In this document: positions 14,301 to 29,300 of the stretch, one piece after another | Position numbering within the stretch: position 1 is the first letter of the stretch | How the letters are laid out: every line of letters begins with the position of its first letter | NCBI RefSeq assembly: GCF_027744825.2 | Contig: NC_071349.1 | Coordinates: 6,634,001 to 6,698,000 of the forward strand | Length of the DNA stretch: 64,000 nt | Direction: 5' to 3' | Origin: Synchiropus splendidus | Taxonomy: Eukaryota; Chordata; Actinopteri; Syngnathiformes; Callionymidae | Notes under the pieces: model-generated | Database searches by the model: none | Told to the model about the DNA's origin: nothing | Seen by the model: the letters and a program-made list of their open reading frames with translations, nothing else | Position numbers and translations under genes: made by a program

Positions 14301-17300
14301 TTCCACAAACCAGTTTATTAAGTACTGTAAATTTAAAAAAACAATTTAGTCCAATTTTACATGTCACTTCCCTTCATGTGCCAGTTGAATTTATTTATAT
14401 TTATATTTCTTCCTGATATTGATTGAGTTTCTAGGAATTCCCTTTTATGTTTAATTTATTTTTCACTGTATTAAATCCCTTTTAACCCCCTTTACTTGCA
14501 TTTAAAACAATAAATAAAGGTAAATCATATCTCAATGAGAAAATTCACCTTTAAGACATCTACTATACTGCTTGTATGTAACATAATGCAGCATCATTTA
14601 CTGTTGCAAAATGCTTAAAATTGTTTAAAGCAAATGAAAATTGCGAAAATATCAGTTTCATTTGTAAAATCAAAATACAACATACTAAATAAAAAAGGGT
14701 ATATAACTGTCAGACATTCTGATTTGTTTGTGGAAGCTGAATCCTCACCTTCCTTTACATCCAGCGAACAAGTGCTCTGTCTTTAGCAGCATACGTCTGC
14801 TCGCCAAATGTTTGTTTGCATCCATCAGTTTATGTTAATTGCAGGAGTTGAAAACCAAAACGATGTTCATTAAAGTAAAAAGTTGCAACCTTCACTTAAG
14901 GAGAGACATCTGTGTGAGCCTCATGTGGAGAAGGATCTTTGCATCGTGTAAAAATTCCACAAACAGCTTTGGAGGCTTAACATCCTACAATTATCTCTCA
15001 CTGCCATCTGTACCTTGTTTTTACAATACAGCTGTAATAAGGATAAAAAAAAGAAATATGGATAAATTACTATATTACGAAATGTGATTTATGATATATT
15101 GTTTTTTAAAATGACATGCAGTTATGATAATCACTGACTGTGAACCAATGTTCCGTTCGGTCGCACAATGGTGCTGTCCTGCACCTCAATGACTTTTGAT
15201 CTTGATAGATGGAGACAGATAGGAAAATAAAAGCAGATGTTAGAAACAGACAAGTAATACATTCAGCCTATTCAGCCTGAGCCCTTACACATGTCACGGC
15301 GCATCTGTCTACACAGCACGGGTCAAACAAGGGTAAGCCACCGTGCTCCACGATTGCAGAGGGAGCTGTCAGAGTAATAGCATGTTGTCGGGACGGCACA
15401 CTTCCCTTGCTCATCCTCTCCTGATCCCTCAGGATATCATCTGGTCAAAGATCTTGAGCTGTCACACTCACCACAAGAAAGACCTCAATATGTAATCAGC
15501 TGCGAGTGTGCTGTTAAATGTCAAACCTTTGAACATGAAACACATTTTTGGCACTTCCTTCCCCGTCACTGAGACTGTTGACAAAAAGGGAGGTGATATA
15601 CACCGAGCAGAAGAACAGCCCTCGACACATCATGTCTCTACATGACAGTTCTTGTTGAAACACTTTCACTCATGTTATTTTTGATGTCTCTGACTCAGGT
15701 TCTGGTACCAGGGACCACCACCACAGCGCTGTTGCAGCAGCTGCTGCCCGACACACAGTACAACGTGGGTGTTGTTGCGTTGTACAGTGACGGAGAAGGT
15801 CCCACCATCAGTGACGCTGGCAAGACATGTAAGAATATCCATTTTTAATGTAACTTTCACACGGGCTATAATATTAACTGGGATAACTGAAACTGAGACA
15901 TAGCTGAAATTTTGTTCCTTAAATATTATGAAATAGGGAAAGATGTAATTACGCCATTACATTTTCATAATTCAGATTAAGGACCATTTCGCATATCAGC
16001 TGTAAATAAACAAATAATTAGTTTATTAATAGTTAATTTTTTCCTCAATCTAAAGTGTTACACATTGTACGCTTAAAATATTTTACTGATTGGATATTTT
16101 TTCATTTATTTAAAGATATCCAATACAAACCATAAATATTGGAATATCTTTTCTGGTGGTTTTGTTGGAGAACTATGTAAAATAGTAAGAAATACTTTTT
16201 AAATACGCACTTTATTACAAGGTATTTTCATGTATAGATTTTTGAAGGACACGGAGTACTGTTAAACAGACTTTTATCAGAATGTAATAAAAAGGAAGAT
16301 GAAACGGAAGATAAACAAAAAGCAAAAAGTACAACTTCCTTTGTGGCTTTGCGCCGACCTTGAAGGCCCGAAATTCAGGGCAAAGGGCCACAGATGGCCC
16401 CCAGGCTGCACTTTGACTTCCTCTGAATTAGGTTGAGGAGGAGGATTATCTGATGGGAAATGCTGAAAAAAGTTTTTTTGTGTGTGTTTGTGTGTAGACT
16501 GCCAGTGTAGCTCTGACTATATAAACATCACCTTCTCTGTTTATGGACCACAAATATGATATTATGTTTCAGTACCCAGAAGTGGCCCAAGAAACATGCG
16601 CGTGTACGACCCCACCACCACCACTCTGTCTGTGAGCTGGGAACCTGCCGAAGGTCCGGTCGTCCAGTACCGCATCACGTACGCTCAGACCACTGGAGAC
16701 CCCATTGAGGAATATGTAGGTGTACATGTATAAACAAAGAAGCTTTGTTGTTGTTTGTCCATAAACCTCACACGCTTGACTGTATTTAGACGACCGTGCC
16801 AGGAAACAGAAACAACGTGGTCCTACAGAATCTGGATCCAGACACGCCGTATTCAATCAAAGTGACTGCCATCTATGGCGACGGACCTGGAGGAGAGCTG
16901 GAAGGAGATGGACGTACAGGTAAATCTGTGCAATCACATTACAGCCTGCACTCCATCTGCGTTCAGTTAGCAGTCAAGCGTATGGGATTGTACATGCATA
17001 CAAAGTCTTATGTGCACAGAAGGATCCATTGATGGGAACCTGAATTACTGTAGCAAAAGTAGAATAAGTCAAATTCTTGACTTTCCACTCTGGAAAAAGG
17101 CAGCAGACCCTTTGCCCAGAGGATTGTGGCCCGGTTCCAGTCAGTCGGATCTGAGGCGTCCAGGGCTGGCAAATGTCTTGCCTAACATTGCCCTCCAAAC
17201 AAAGACAGCTCTTATTTCATCTCATTATTCCACACCACTCCCTGATGTTAACTCCTTTTATGTGGTTTTATTTATCCTCCTCGAGATCAGTGTGCGAGAG

Positions 17301-20300
17301 ACATCAACCACACTCAGTTATAATTACTGCCGCTGCTTTGCTGACACCCTAGTGTGACGCTGCTGCTGTGTCTTGCTCCTCACAGTGGGAATGCTTGGAC
17401 CCAGGAATCTCCGTGTCACTGATGAGTGGTACACCCGCTTCAGAGTGTCCTGGGACCCTGCGCCGTCCAGGGTGAACGGATACAAGCTCATCTACCAGCC
17501 CGAGGGTATGGACTTGAAAAAAAGTGATAGAAACTGATCGATATAAAATGTGTTCCGGCACGAAGACGAAACAAATTGAAGTCATAATAGTTGAAAGCGA
17601 CTTCAAAGGCTTCAGATGAGGTCGAACGCATGGAGTGCCATTCAAAAGATATTTGACTGTCTTGCTGAGATTCAATGATGAACCTACTGTCAAAACTTGT
17701 TTTCAACTCAGTCTCCATGAAACTTTATCCTCATCTAACATAATTGGCCTGGGATGGTTTTGGTTTGAAGAAATGTCCTCTTACACAACACGAACCAGAG
17801 CTGATATTTTCAAGGCCAAAGTCGATTTATCTTGCATGCCGGCCAAACTAGAACAGAAAATAATGGCTTTCAGCAATAAGTGTAATTCATGTTTTTGGAT
17901 GTGGTGGTGTATCCGTTCAGGTTCAGATGACTCTCAGGAAGTGTTTGTGGGCGATGTGACGACCCACCAGCTTCATAACCTGAAACCAGGAACCACTTAT
18001 GACCTGAAGGTCATCGCCCAGTACAGCTCCGGAGACAGCGCCCCTCTGGTGGGCCAGGGCACCACCTGTAAGTTCTACTTCAAACAACAGCATCGCTAAA
18101 AGGCTTAGCTACACAACATGAATGTGGGCTGTTTCTTCCAGTGTACCTGAACGTGACCGACTTGACCACATACAACGTTGACTACAACACCTTCTGCCTC
18201 CGATGGGCTCCACACAGGGCAGCCACTTCCTACAGACTGAAAGTCCATCCAATCGATGGTGATTGTTATGCCATTTCTAATCTTCATCTTCGATCCTAAC
18301 TATGTGTTCTTCAACCCAGCTTCCAGGGGTGGCGCTCAGGAGATCACCGTCAGGGGCTCGGAAAGTACTCACTGCTTTAACAACTTGACTCCTGACACTC
18401 TCTACAACGCCACAGTGTACACTCAGACTCCCAACCTTGAAGGTCCTGGAGTGAGCATCAGAGAAAGAACATGTAAGATGACTGCGTGACATTAAATGAC
18501 TGGGTGGAAATAGGGTCACCCTTGATTATGCTCTCTATGTGTTCTCCTCTTCAGTGGTCAAGCCAACTGAAATGCCCACTGAGCCTCCACCACCTCCTGC
18601 TCCAGCAACAGTTCCCCCTGCTCTGGATGGTGAGCAGATCTTCTACTATCTATTCTGTCATGCCGATAAGAATGAACGTGGCTCAAAATTCATTTCTCTG
18701 GTTTCTGCACTCTAGCTTGCAAAGGTGCCAAGGCCGACCTGGTCTTCCTCATTGATGGCTCCTGGAGTATCGGAGACGAGAGCTTCAACAAGGTCATCCA
18801 GTTTGTCACCAGCATGACCGGAGCTTTTGACGTGATCAGCCCCACTGGAATGCAGGTCAGCACTGTTGATTCACTGTTTATCACCTCCACCAAGAAGGTG
18901 ATCATCGGCGGTTGGCCATGTAACCTGAGAAGTTTTGAAGCTATCAATGAATTTTCATGAAATGTTGATCGAGTTTCTTTCTTTGTGGCACAGGTTTCGT
19001 TCGTGCAGTTTAGCGATGATGCTAAAACTGAGTTCAAACTGAACACTTACCATGACAAGGGTGTCGTGCTCTCAGCCCTGCAGAATGTCCGCTACAGAGG
19101 CGGGAACACAAAGATGGGTACGTGAGGCTTACTTTGATGCTAATCAAAAGATCACAGTTAGCATGGCAAAACCACACTGTATTATTGGACAATAGGTTTT
19201 TCATTTTTTAGTAAGATTTAAAAAAAGGAAAAACTAAATAACCAGCAGGGTATAGACTCTGTCCGTAACAACTGATCCACCCAGAAGGAGCCGGGTCGGA
19301 GGTGGGTTATGAATGAAGTATGGTCTCCAGTACCAACAGTGAGAGGATATGTTGATGTTTTTTCAAGTCAATTTAATCAATGTTTAAAAAAAATGTATGT
19401 TGCGCATCATATACTTCGGCATAAGATGAATTAAAATGATGTTGTTGTCACTTGGCAGGTATCGCTCTGAAACACGTGTACGAGAAGGTCTTCACCTCTG
19501 ACAGTGGGATGAGAAGGAATGTACCCAAAGTGCTGGTGGTGGTGACAGATGGGCGCTCGCAGGACGATGTCAAGAAGAGCGCTGAGAAGCTCCAACACGC
19601 TGGTATGTGTCGAACGTTTAACCACTCTCACATGGATATTATTTGGACTACTGTTGCCCTGGTGCTGTTTTGAATTACTTTGCTGAATATTGATTCCCCC
19701 TGTCACTCGCACTATTTGTGTCTGGCTTAATGGGTTTATAATTCCTGCCTCCTTGTTGGACACTTTACAATGGTCTTGTGTGTGTTACACCCACAGGCTA
19801 CAGTGTGTTTGTGGTCGGCGTGGCGGATGTGGACATGACAGAACTGAGAGTAATCGGCAGCAAGCCCAGCGAGAGACATGTGTTGTTGGTAGACGACTAC
19901 GACGCCTTCGCCAAGATCCAGGACAACCTGATCACTTTCATCTGTGAAACAGCCACTTCCAGTAAGCGTGCGATTAATAGAGATTTAAAAGTACTTATAG
20001 TTCTTAAACCAATGAGTTATTTGACTAAGTAGCCTTGTATTGCTTCAACAAACAAACTACAACTTTAGCCATGTAGAGTGATGCATTGTGGACCTGCTAT
20101 CAACATCTGAACTGTAGATGTACACAGCCGCTCTGAGCCTCATTTGTTTAACTGAGCACTGGACATCCATCATTCCGTGCTCCAGCGAACATCTTAACCT
20201 TTGTCAAAATAAGGTTACGAGACTGTAATACTGTTTAAACAGTTAGACAGCTTCACTTAAACAAAAGCAACCATTTAAACCTATCTGCAAATGTAAATGG

Positions 20301-23300
20301 TTATTTTCTACACACTTTTATGGCATTCTGTGCTGATGATGTATTGTCCTCTTTAGCTTGCCCCCTGATTTACATGAATGGATACACCACTCCTGGTAAG
20401 TTGATGGCATTACTGCACACTATTTCCATGCTGCTATTGCTTCAGCTCGTCTGATCTTGGTTTAATCTGCTGCAGGTTTCAGGATGCTGGAGTCCTTCAA
20501 CATCACCGATCGTACATTTGCTGGCATGAACGGCGTGTCCATGGAGCCCGGCTCCTTTAACAGCTACATTGCTTACAGGCTGCACAAGGATGCCTTCCTC
20601 AATCAGCCCACCAAGTAAGAGACGTAAAGCTGGAAAACTGTCTGTCTGATGCAATGTGGATGTTGGCTCTCTGTAGCGGTGGAAAAGCTCTATAAATTTG
20701 ATGAGCAAAAATTGGGGTGAGCTGTTGCTTGTCATACAGGCTGAGATAATTACATCCAGTACCAGAAATATTCCTCCTTTATCGAAGCAAAAGTGTGTGA
20801 TTCCAAGCTACTGTCATGCCGTCTTCAACGTGAGCAATTACAGGCTCACAATGCACTGTAATTGAAAGCTTATCCAGCGATTTGGGAATATCTTTCCTGA
20901 CATGGGTAGATGTGAGCTCAAGGTGCGAAGGCACCCCTTACGTCAGGGGTCTCAAACATGATTGACTTGCCGGTGAGGCTGCGCCAAAGCCTGGCGGAGT
21001 GAGGGGTCTTGTGGTTTGGCCACTTGACATTGGTCATTTCGCTTCATCTGATGTTATTTATTTAGACTGAAATAGTGTTGGTCATTCCGCTTTATACCAA
21101 TGTGAGCCTATAGAACAGGCTCCTTTAGGTAAGACCACCAGTCATCCCACAAATGTCTGGCATGCAGGACTGAAAGGTCTCACCAGGCATCTGTTCGTAC
21201 GATTGTTCTGTCCTTCTGCACAGATGGTCGTATTGTCAAAATCAGACGTGGTAATAATGGCAGCGTTTTGATGGTAATAAGAGCAGTGAGTGAGTTGGTG
21301 GTTTGGCCTTTGACTAAAAGTGCTTCCACGGTAAAGCCTAAATATTATCCATTGGAATTCATTTTTTCATCTCTCTTTGGACCAAGAAGGGTGCTCTATA
21401 GGCATCACTCCGAGGCTAAAATTGGCCCGCAAAACTGTTTCCTGCGAGCCACATATGGCTCGTAGTACCCCTGCTTTACATAATATCATTCACTTCCTTG
21501 TGGTCCTCCTCATACAAATGCACTATTGATGGCTTCCATCCCACCGCGCCACTTCTGATGCCAAGAAATCAGGGGCTCAAATGCACAACAGGTTTGGATC
21601 ACCAAACATTGTCATGAGCAGAGAGAATGGAGTGAGGTGCAAGTGACTGTCGAGGTGATGAGATGGGATGGACTCTGAATTTCCCCATTGATCTCAGAGG
21701 AGGCAGTTTGTAAGTAACCTAAACCGGTCCAGAATCAAATGGGTCTATTCTGAAAGAAACTAATTGGATTCTTTCCAAGATTCTTTCAGGCTACACAAGG
21801 CAGACTGGATCATATGTTGCACATTCATTCTAGCCTTAGGAGTATTTAGTCAGTGCAGCTGGAGATGCCTGGTAAAGGACTGTAGCTTTCCAGTGAGGCT
21901 ATTGCAAGTGACTTTTGAGTCCCCATGCTGCCCTGTTATCGGGAATAATGTTCAGCACTCTCTTTTCTCTGAGGGATTTCCCACTGCTTTGTGTAAACAT
22001 GCTTGTGTTCCAGAGCCCAGCAACAGGTGTTCCCCTCTTAGCATATCAAAAGCCAGCTACTAACCCCTGAGTCAAGTGCTGTTAGGCAATCGCTGCCTTG
22101 CCCAGTCACAGAGACCCCTTCCTCCTGTGTGTACCTTGTTAATATGTTTATAATTAGACATATTTTGTGTGCATGGACACAGCCATTACCTTAATGCGTC
22201 CAAGTGGAAACATTTCAAACTAAATTAGAAAGAATGAGACCCGAAATACTTTCAATATGTGAGCAATTTCTGCAAAGCCAGAGGGGAAGCTGGCAATTAT
22301 TTCCTGCAGCCTGTGCGATAGACTGGACACTGTATCTTTGTCAGAATGTGTCCGGCTCATGACTGTGTTCTTCAACAGGGAGGTCCATCCAGAGGGTCTT
22401 CCCCCCTCGTACACCATCATCCTTCTCTTCCGCCTGCTGCCTGACACACCATCTGAGGCGTTTGATATTTGGCAAATATCCAGCAAGAACAACAACCCTG
22501 AAGTCGGGGTGACAGTTAATCGTAAGTCCGCACTTTTGCTTGTGATGCTGAAGAAATGATGACATACAAGTGTCTTCTCCAGTCTTCCTGGCACAGCTGT
22601 TGTTGTTGTGAATTCCAAGTATCTTTTTACAAATCTGCACGTGCAATAGCATGCAGATAATTACGGGCACGCTCCAAATCCCTTATATCCCGCTCCTCCT
22701 TTCGCCAACCATGTGTTCTCTTTAGTTCCGTCGGTGCGTTGCGTGCCACCGCATCATAACACAGCGATTCATCAAAAGGCTTTTTCTTTTTTTCTTTTCA
22801 GCTTCCAGCAAGACAATCTCATTCTACAACAAGGACACCAGAGGAGAGATCCAAAAAGCAACGTTCAACGAGGAGCAAGTCAAGCGTGTTTTCCATGGAA
22901 GCTTCCACAAAGTAAACAAACCTCATTTTTGTATTGTGAAGCTCAGTACACACGCTGAATTGAGATGTCACTGGCACATACTTTCTTTTATCCTCACCTG
23001 TGTGTTGACGTTTCTGTTGGGATATGTTTATATAAAGCGTATCTTGGATGGATGGGGTGGTTCTGGCAAACACATTTGTGATTTCACAGTCACAGTTGGA
23101 CTGTTATTTGCTGTTATTTCATAAGTTCTTTTCAATCCGCGATGTATGAATGAATCGAAAAGAAGCCACTGTACTTTTGAAGGAAAATACTTTTGTTATT
23201 GGCCATGGAAGTTGGATGCAGGAATCCTGGGAAATATGTATTTGTCCTCACCAGTAATAACCTCGGATCAAAATTTCTGCCTCAAAGGCAGATAGTGCTC

Positions 23301-26300
23301 ATGTTGGTGCAGGGAAATCTCTCGACACAATGCTTGGCATTGCATCCAAGCTGCAATTTAATCATACAGCTTACTTTCTTTTTAAAGATAAGCTAGTAGA
23401 AGAACCCCTCTGTTGTACTGTACTTTAATCTGACATCAAAGTTCTCTGATATCCCAAAATTACAGTGATTAGACAGTCTGTGGTCTCCGCTTTTAAGCCT
23501 TCTGCCAATCTTTCCAGTCTCATCATTTAGTATCTACACAACTAATTGTGGGTGTCTTTCATAAATGACCCTTGTGGGTCACAATTCCACAGGAGCACTG
23601 TGTGAGTCTTGCTAGTCTGTGGGCTCGGTGGAGACTGCAGTCTGAATGTACACACGGGTGACTCGCTTGTGGTACAAGGGTTGGTGTTCCGTAAGCTAGC
23701 GAGGCGGCAGCGGTTTACCTAGCTGCTTATTTCTGCTGAGTTTAGCGGCACTGCTTGCTGCTGTGGTGGTGTAAGTGGACATGTCGTGGTTACCCTGCAA
23801 AGTGACCCTCATTTTTGTCTGCAGCTTTCTGTTTCGCAAAGGTATTTCGTGGTTACGACTCAGTACTGCATGCTGAAGTGTCACCGTTTGAGAAATATGC
23901 TGTTGTTCTAATTTGGCCCGAGCGTGCATTCAAGTATTCTCCTCAGGCTAGTTAATAAAAAGGTGACCCAGGCTGGTGAGGTCATGGTCTACTTCTTGCG
24001 GAGCATGTGGGAAAGCTCTCAGTGACGACTTTTGCAGATGCTAGCCATGCAGTGACCCACTAGGGAACCCCCTCCCACATTTGAAAGGGCGGGAGTACAT
24101 GGAGAACTTTCCGGCCGGCCTGCGTAGAAACCACATTTTCCATAAGTCATACCGACATCTCTTGTGCTTAGACGGAAGTTGAGTCAAAGCAAGTCATTGT
24201 AAGATCCTTTAGAAGTGGGCGACTGATGGCTTTATTACAGTTACAGAGCAGAAGAGGTTTTACCCTGTCTGCTGCAGATGTTGACAAGGAAGGAATGGAA
24301 CAATCCGCGTTGTGATGAGCTTCCTCCAGCTTTAGAATCCTGCCAGACAATCAGCAGAGTCCTAGATGATGTTCGATGATGTGGAGTAGTTTTCAGTGAA
24401 CACACCACCATCCAGAGGACATCAGATTTGCCCAAATTATAGCAGTGAACAGCAGTTTTTATTTTTTAATGATTGATGCAATAAAGGTAATTTCACCTCA
24501 TACAGTTCAGTGGACCACAAAAAGTAAGAGGGTGAGAACACAATTATCTTTTTGTCACTCATCCATCAGTCCTTGCCTGCTTATCTGTTGCTGAGTCACT
24601 TGGGCAGCAGTTTGAAAAGAAGCAGCAAAAGTCCTTCTCCCCAGTAACGTCGGCCAGCTTTGACTGGGCGATCCTGAGATGCTGTGAAGACATGTGATGG
24701 TCCACATGGTCCTGGGTTGACTCAGCGGTCTCCTCCCAGTTGGCTGTTGTTGAAACACCTCCAAAGAGAGGTGTCCAGGGGGCATCTTCATGAGATGCCC
24801 GAACCACCCCAACTGACTGCTCTCTACACGGAGAAGCAGCGACTCTACTCTGAGTCTCTCCCTATTAACAGAACTCCTCACTCTATCTCTAAGGGAGATG
24901 GAGGCCATCCGTTGAATCGATTGTGATACCACACCTGATGCATCGTCGACATATCTCCAACTCCTTTCTTGCCTCACGCAAGCATTAAGCAATGGGGTGT
25001 TGCTCGTGTTCTTCAAATTTAATACCATATAGCTTTGTATATATGCTCTATATCACCTCATATGATCATGGCGTGTAGCCATATGAGGAATAACAGACCA
25101 AGTAGCATTGGGTGTATCGGATGTCCGATCCCTCCCTGTCTTTTTGAACGTCATGAGGGGCAGGTGACTTCAGCATCAACATAGGAAACAAAGGTCCACT
25201 TCATGATGGTCGGTATGTAGCTTCTTTGAATGGGAATTTGTTGTTATTATGAGCCACGTTCCTGCCACTAAAAAAGGACAGATTGAGATGTTGTTTTATT
25301 AAAAGGAACCAATACTTGTCTTCAAGTACGTCAAACTTAATGGTTGGCACCTCAAACAGTTTGGTCCGTGCGAATGTTAAATCTCATTTCTATTTGAACC
25401 AGATGAATGATACTTTGACAAGAGCCACTTGTGGACCAAGAAACCACTTTCCGAAGTCATGAAGCTGAGTATTTAATAATCTCCATTACAAAAACATTCC
25501 ACTGTTTTTGTCATCCGCCACCGGGTTTTTGACAGCTTTCCCGAGCGTTCTCCCGGGCCTTTTATGTCGAAGATAAACATCTTTCATTAGCGCTCGCAAA
25601 TTAATTTCTCCAGTTCTCAGCGATGACCAAGACATATAAACTTAATATCTGCCAGGAATAAAGTCTCAGTGAGTCTAGTGTCAACAGATCTTATCTCTTC
25701 TATAATAAAATGATCCGGTGTGAAAATTAAACGTTCCTGAAACACGACCTCTTCGTTCGAGAGCCAGAGTTTTGGGCCTTTGTGGCTCGTTTTTCAAAGC
25801 CCAATTTTCCAGCAACTGTCTGAAGTGTTTTATGGCTTCTGTAGATTGGTCAGTGAGGTAACATCCACTGATGATTTGACTTCCCACTTGATCATCCAGA
25901 GTTGTTTCAGTAAGCCCTCTGAGGCACATGCTGTAATAAATCCACGGCAACATCGTGAGATATACAACAACCCACTCTTTCTGTGGTCACCAGATAGTTT
26001 GTACTCCTGCCAAGGAAGTCAACTGTAATTTAGTGATTGGTTGCCAAAGAGCTTTGGCTTGGGCTGCGGTAGGTTTGGTTTTTGTGGAGAGAAATGGTAA
26101 GTTAAATTTTCTGACATAAAGAAAGCTTGTGTTTCGGTCGAGCGAAGGAAAATCTGCATTGATGAAGGGAAAATGGGGAGCTTTTGGTGGCACATATCAT
26201 TTCAAGATGTTGAGCAGGAAACTCCAAAACATGACACTTCAGTTTTGTTATACTGTCTCTGAATACATCGAGGCATTGCTGCGTGCTCGGTATGTGCTGC

Positions 26301-29300
26301 CGAACTAAAAGCCAGAATGACAAGAACGTTTAAAAACTGTGACACCACATGAAACAATAGCAAGGCTGTAGTCCAAAACTGTCAAAACTGCGACGCAACA
26401 AATGCTTTTCTCCGAGTCCAGAACTCTCTTTTTAAAGGATTTTATCATCCGTAATATTTAGATATTAGAAAATTCCCTCCTCGAAGAAGCCATTGTTTTT
26501 ACTCAGTAATTCTGCCTATTATGTTGTAACTCTTTCTTAAAAGTGTGTAATAACTTGTGCTCTTTAAGGGCTAAACAATAAAAATAGGTTCAGTTGAGCT
26601 CATTGGGTAGCAGCTTCATGCAGAGAAAAAGGTTCATAAACATCAGTAGTGATTTTGACAGGAGGGTTTATGAAAAAAGTGGAATTCATTTATCAATTTA
26701 TAAAGTTCAGCCTGTTTCTCATTCAGCAGATGCTGCAGCGAGAATGTTTCCTAGCTGTCTGGGCTGACACATTTGAGACAGATTTGAGCGCTAATAGTGT
26801 TATATTGGTGTCTGGTGGAAATCTGGAGTGAATTTCAATCTTCCAAGTAAAATACTGGAAATAAAGTGCAGCTGAGGGCTGAAGTGCTGCAAACATTTGA
26901 CCCAGCAATATGCTCAAAATGACATAAAAATAACTGGATCTGTGAAACAAATGAGCCCATGGTGTGAGCTTGTTTGTTATCTTTGAGGAACTCACTAAGA
27001 AGTGGCTCCTGAAAGAGACTCTGCAACAGGTGTGGCGTCTCAGGTCTGGCTCATCTTTATTTTTTGGGATTTGCTTAGTTTCACGAGGCGACGTAATGCT
27101 GCCATGTGATATTAATGGGATTAAAAATGTTGGTGAAAATACCGTAAGTGGGAGGAGTCTCCCCGCTCACTGTGTGTGATGTTTGAGGCAGAATTTGGGT
27201 CAGCATGACGGGCATGAAGGGGGAATGTGGCGCTGAGGTCAATGCAATAAAGGTAGGGAATTTGGGTGGGACTAAAGTGGGTGGGACTAAAATCTCTAAT
27301 AGTAGTGCTAGTAGTGTAATAGTGCTCTAGACAATGATGTGCCCTAGTAGCAGCACACATTTTGGCGACCATGTTTGAACTACGTTGATCATTGGTGATG
27401 TTTCTACAGTACAGGGGTTTATGCTGCAACCAAATATTCAGAAAGTTCATCTCGGGCCCACTCTCGATGCCTATAGTTCAGTCCGGTCTCACATTAAAAA
27501 TATATTTTTTAAATGACTGTGAAATGTTTGGGTAAAAAGAGTCGCAACTGTATATTACTTTTGAAATTCACCTTGTCATTTCCCTCGATAACCGCAAATT
27601 TACTATGTTAGTTAATGCTAAATTCTTATTTAGAGTTTTGTGCTGTTCACACGTTATCTGTTTTAAATATTGGACAATCCATTAACATGATCAATAATCC
27701 TGATATTGATTATCATTATTGATGAGCAGCTCTCCCTGTAATGATCTTTCATTGTTCACGCATGGAAGTTTCATTGCAAAGGGTTTGAGTTCAGCATTTT
27801 TTCTGGAACTAGAACTGGCCACTGAAATTTCTTCCACTTGACAATAACTTTTGATCTAGACTAAACATTCCTGAGAATCTGGAGTCAAATTCAATGAACA
27901 ACCAGCTGCTTCATGAGCCACTAAAACATTTTCATTGAGGTTACAAGCTCCCTAATAGAATTCAGAAGGGCAATGACTTCTTTTCCCAGAAGACTCTTAA
28001 AGCCAGATACCACTTCTGCAAACGTTTCTTGAGGTTTACAATGGACTTGCAGCAAGGATGACTTTGTTAACCATCCGTCTATCTCCCTTCAAAGCTGCAC
28101 ATTACTGTCTCACCGGAGAAGATCAAGCTTAACGTGGACTGCCAGGAGGTGGCAGAGAAGCCCATCAAGCAGGCCAGCAACATCTCGCTGGACGGATACG
28201 AGGTGCTTGGAAAGATGGTCAAGTCTGGCGGCGGAAGGCGGCAGTCAGCAACAGTGAGTGAATTAACTGCATGAATTGATAATAACAGTCTATTTTCACC
28301 ACTTGTAACCAACCATTGTTCTCGCGCTGTGTCCAGTTCCAACTCCAGATGTTCGATATTGTTTGCAGCTTGAGCTGGATCAGCCGCGACAAATGCTGTG
28401 ACCTCCCCTCGACAGTAAGTGTCTATTTCTAATGCATCGAGACAAAGATAAATAAGCAGATAGATTCAAGCCGACAGACTTGGTCACTGAGATTTTATAG
28501 GAAGCGTTGTGGGACCCAAAAGGCCACATTGATACGCCCTCGCCCTCGCTCCAACCTTTTGTTTATCTGTGAATCAGAGGTTTCCCCTGCTTCTGAAAGA
28601 CACAAAGACAAATGCAGCTAGTTTCATGTGAGAGCCAAATTACAGATAATTGCTGTGTAATTCATCTTTGGATCCGCAGATGATCAGCTTGGTAATTGCA
28701 CCACTGAGTCACATTTCATTTCCACAACCTACCATGACATCATGACCCCTGCCTCAATTCATAACGGAGCTGAACGGAATACAATTAAAGCAAAAACAAA
28801 CGGCCTCTCTTGGCAGAAAAGGTTTCCCCAGCGCCGCCAATGTTGAAACTGTCAAATATCACTGTGTTCGCTGCCTTTGCTGGACCGGATAAACCCTTGT
28901 TTCATGAAGATAAAGAAACTTGTAGACAGTTTATGTAGCCTTAGGAAACAGAACCTGGTTTATTTGGAATTTCACATTACTTTATTTTGAAAATATTGTC
29001 TCAAATAATTCAGTTAATCTTGAAAACACCACAGTAATCCATTATGAAAACGGTCTTATCTGATGCTTTTTCATCGCCTGGTCAGAGAGCAGCTAGAATC
29101 AGACACAGCTATCACCGTAAGTTGAACTGAAGTAGTTGTTCATGGTCAGTTTTTTTATCGACTTCCATCGTGTTCCATTCTGTTTACTTTTTATCTGACC
29201 ATCCTCAAACTGAATGAAGAGGTTGAATTTTTACTGTAAACATTCACTGGCTTTTTCATGAGTGATCCAAACCAAGCAAAGGGTCCAGGTTTTCTAGGGT

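Noticed and set aside
17635..18099. Long open frame running from intron into the second exon of FN3 domain 17
   Set aside because: The upstream exon read through its donor meets a stop within 13 codons, so the open stretch is intron that happens to be open up to the acceptor at 17920.
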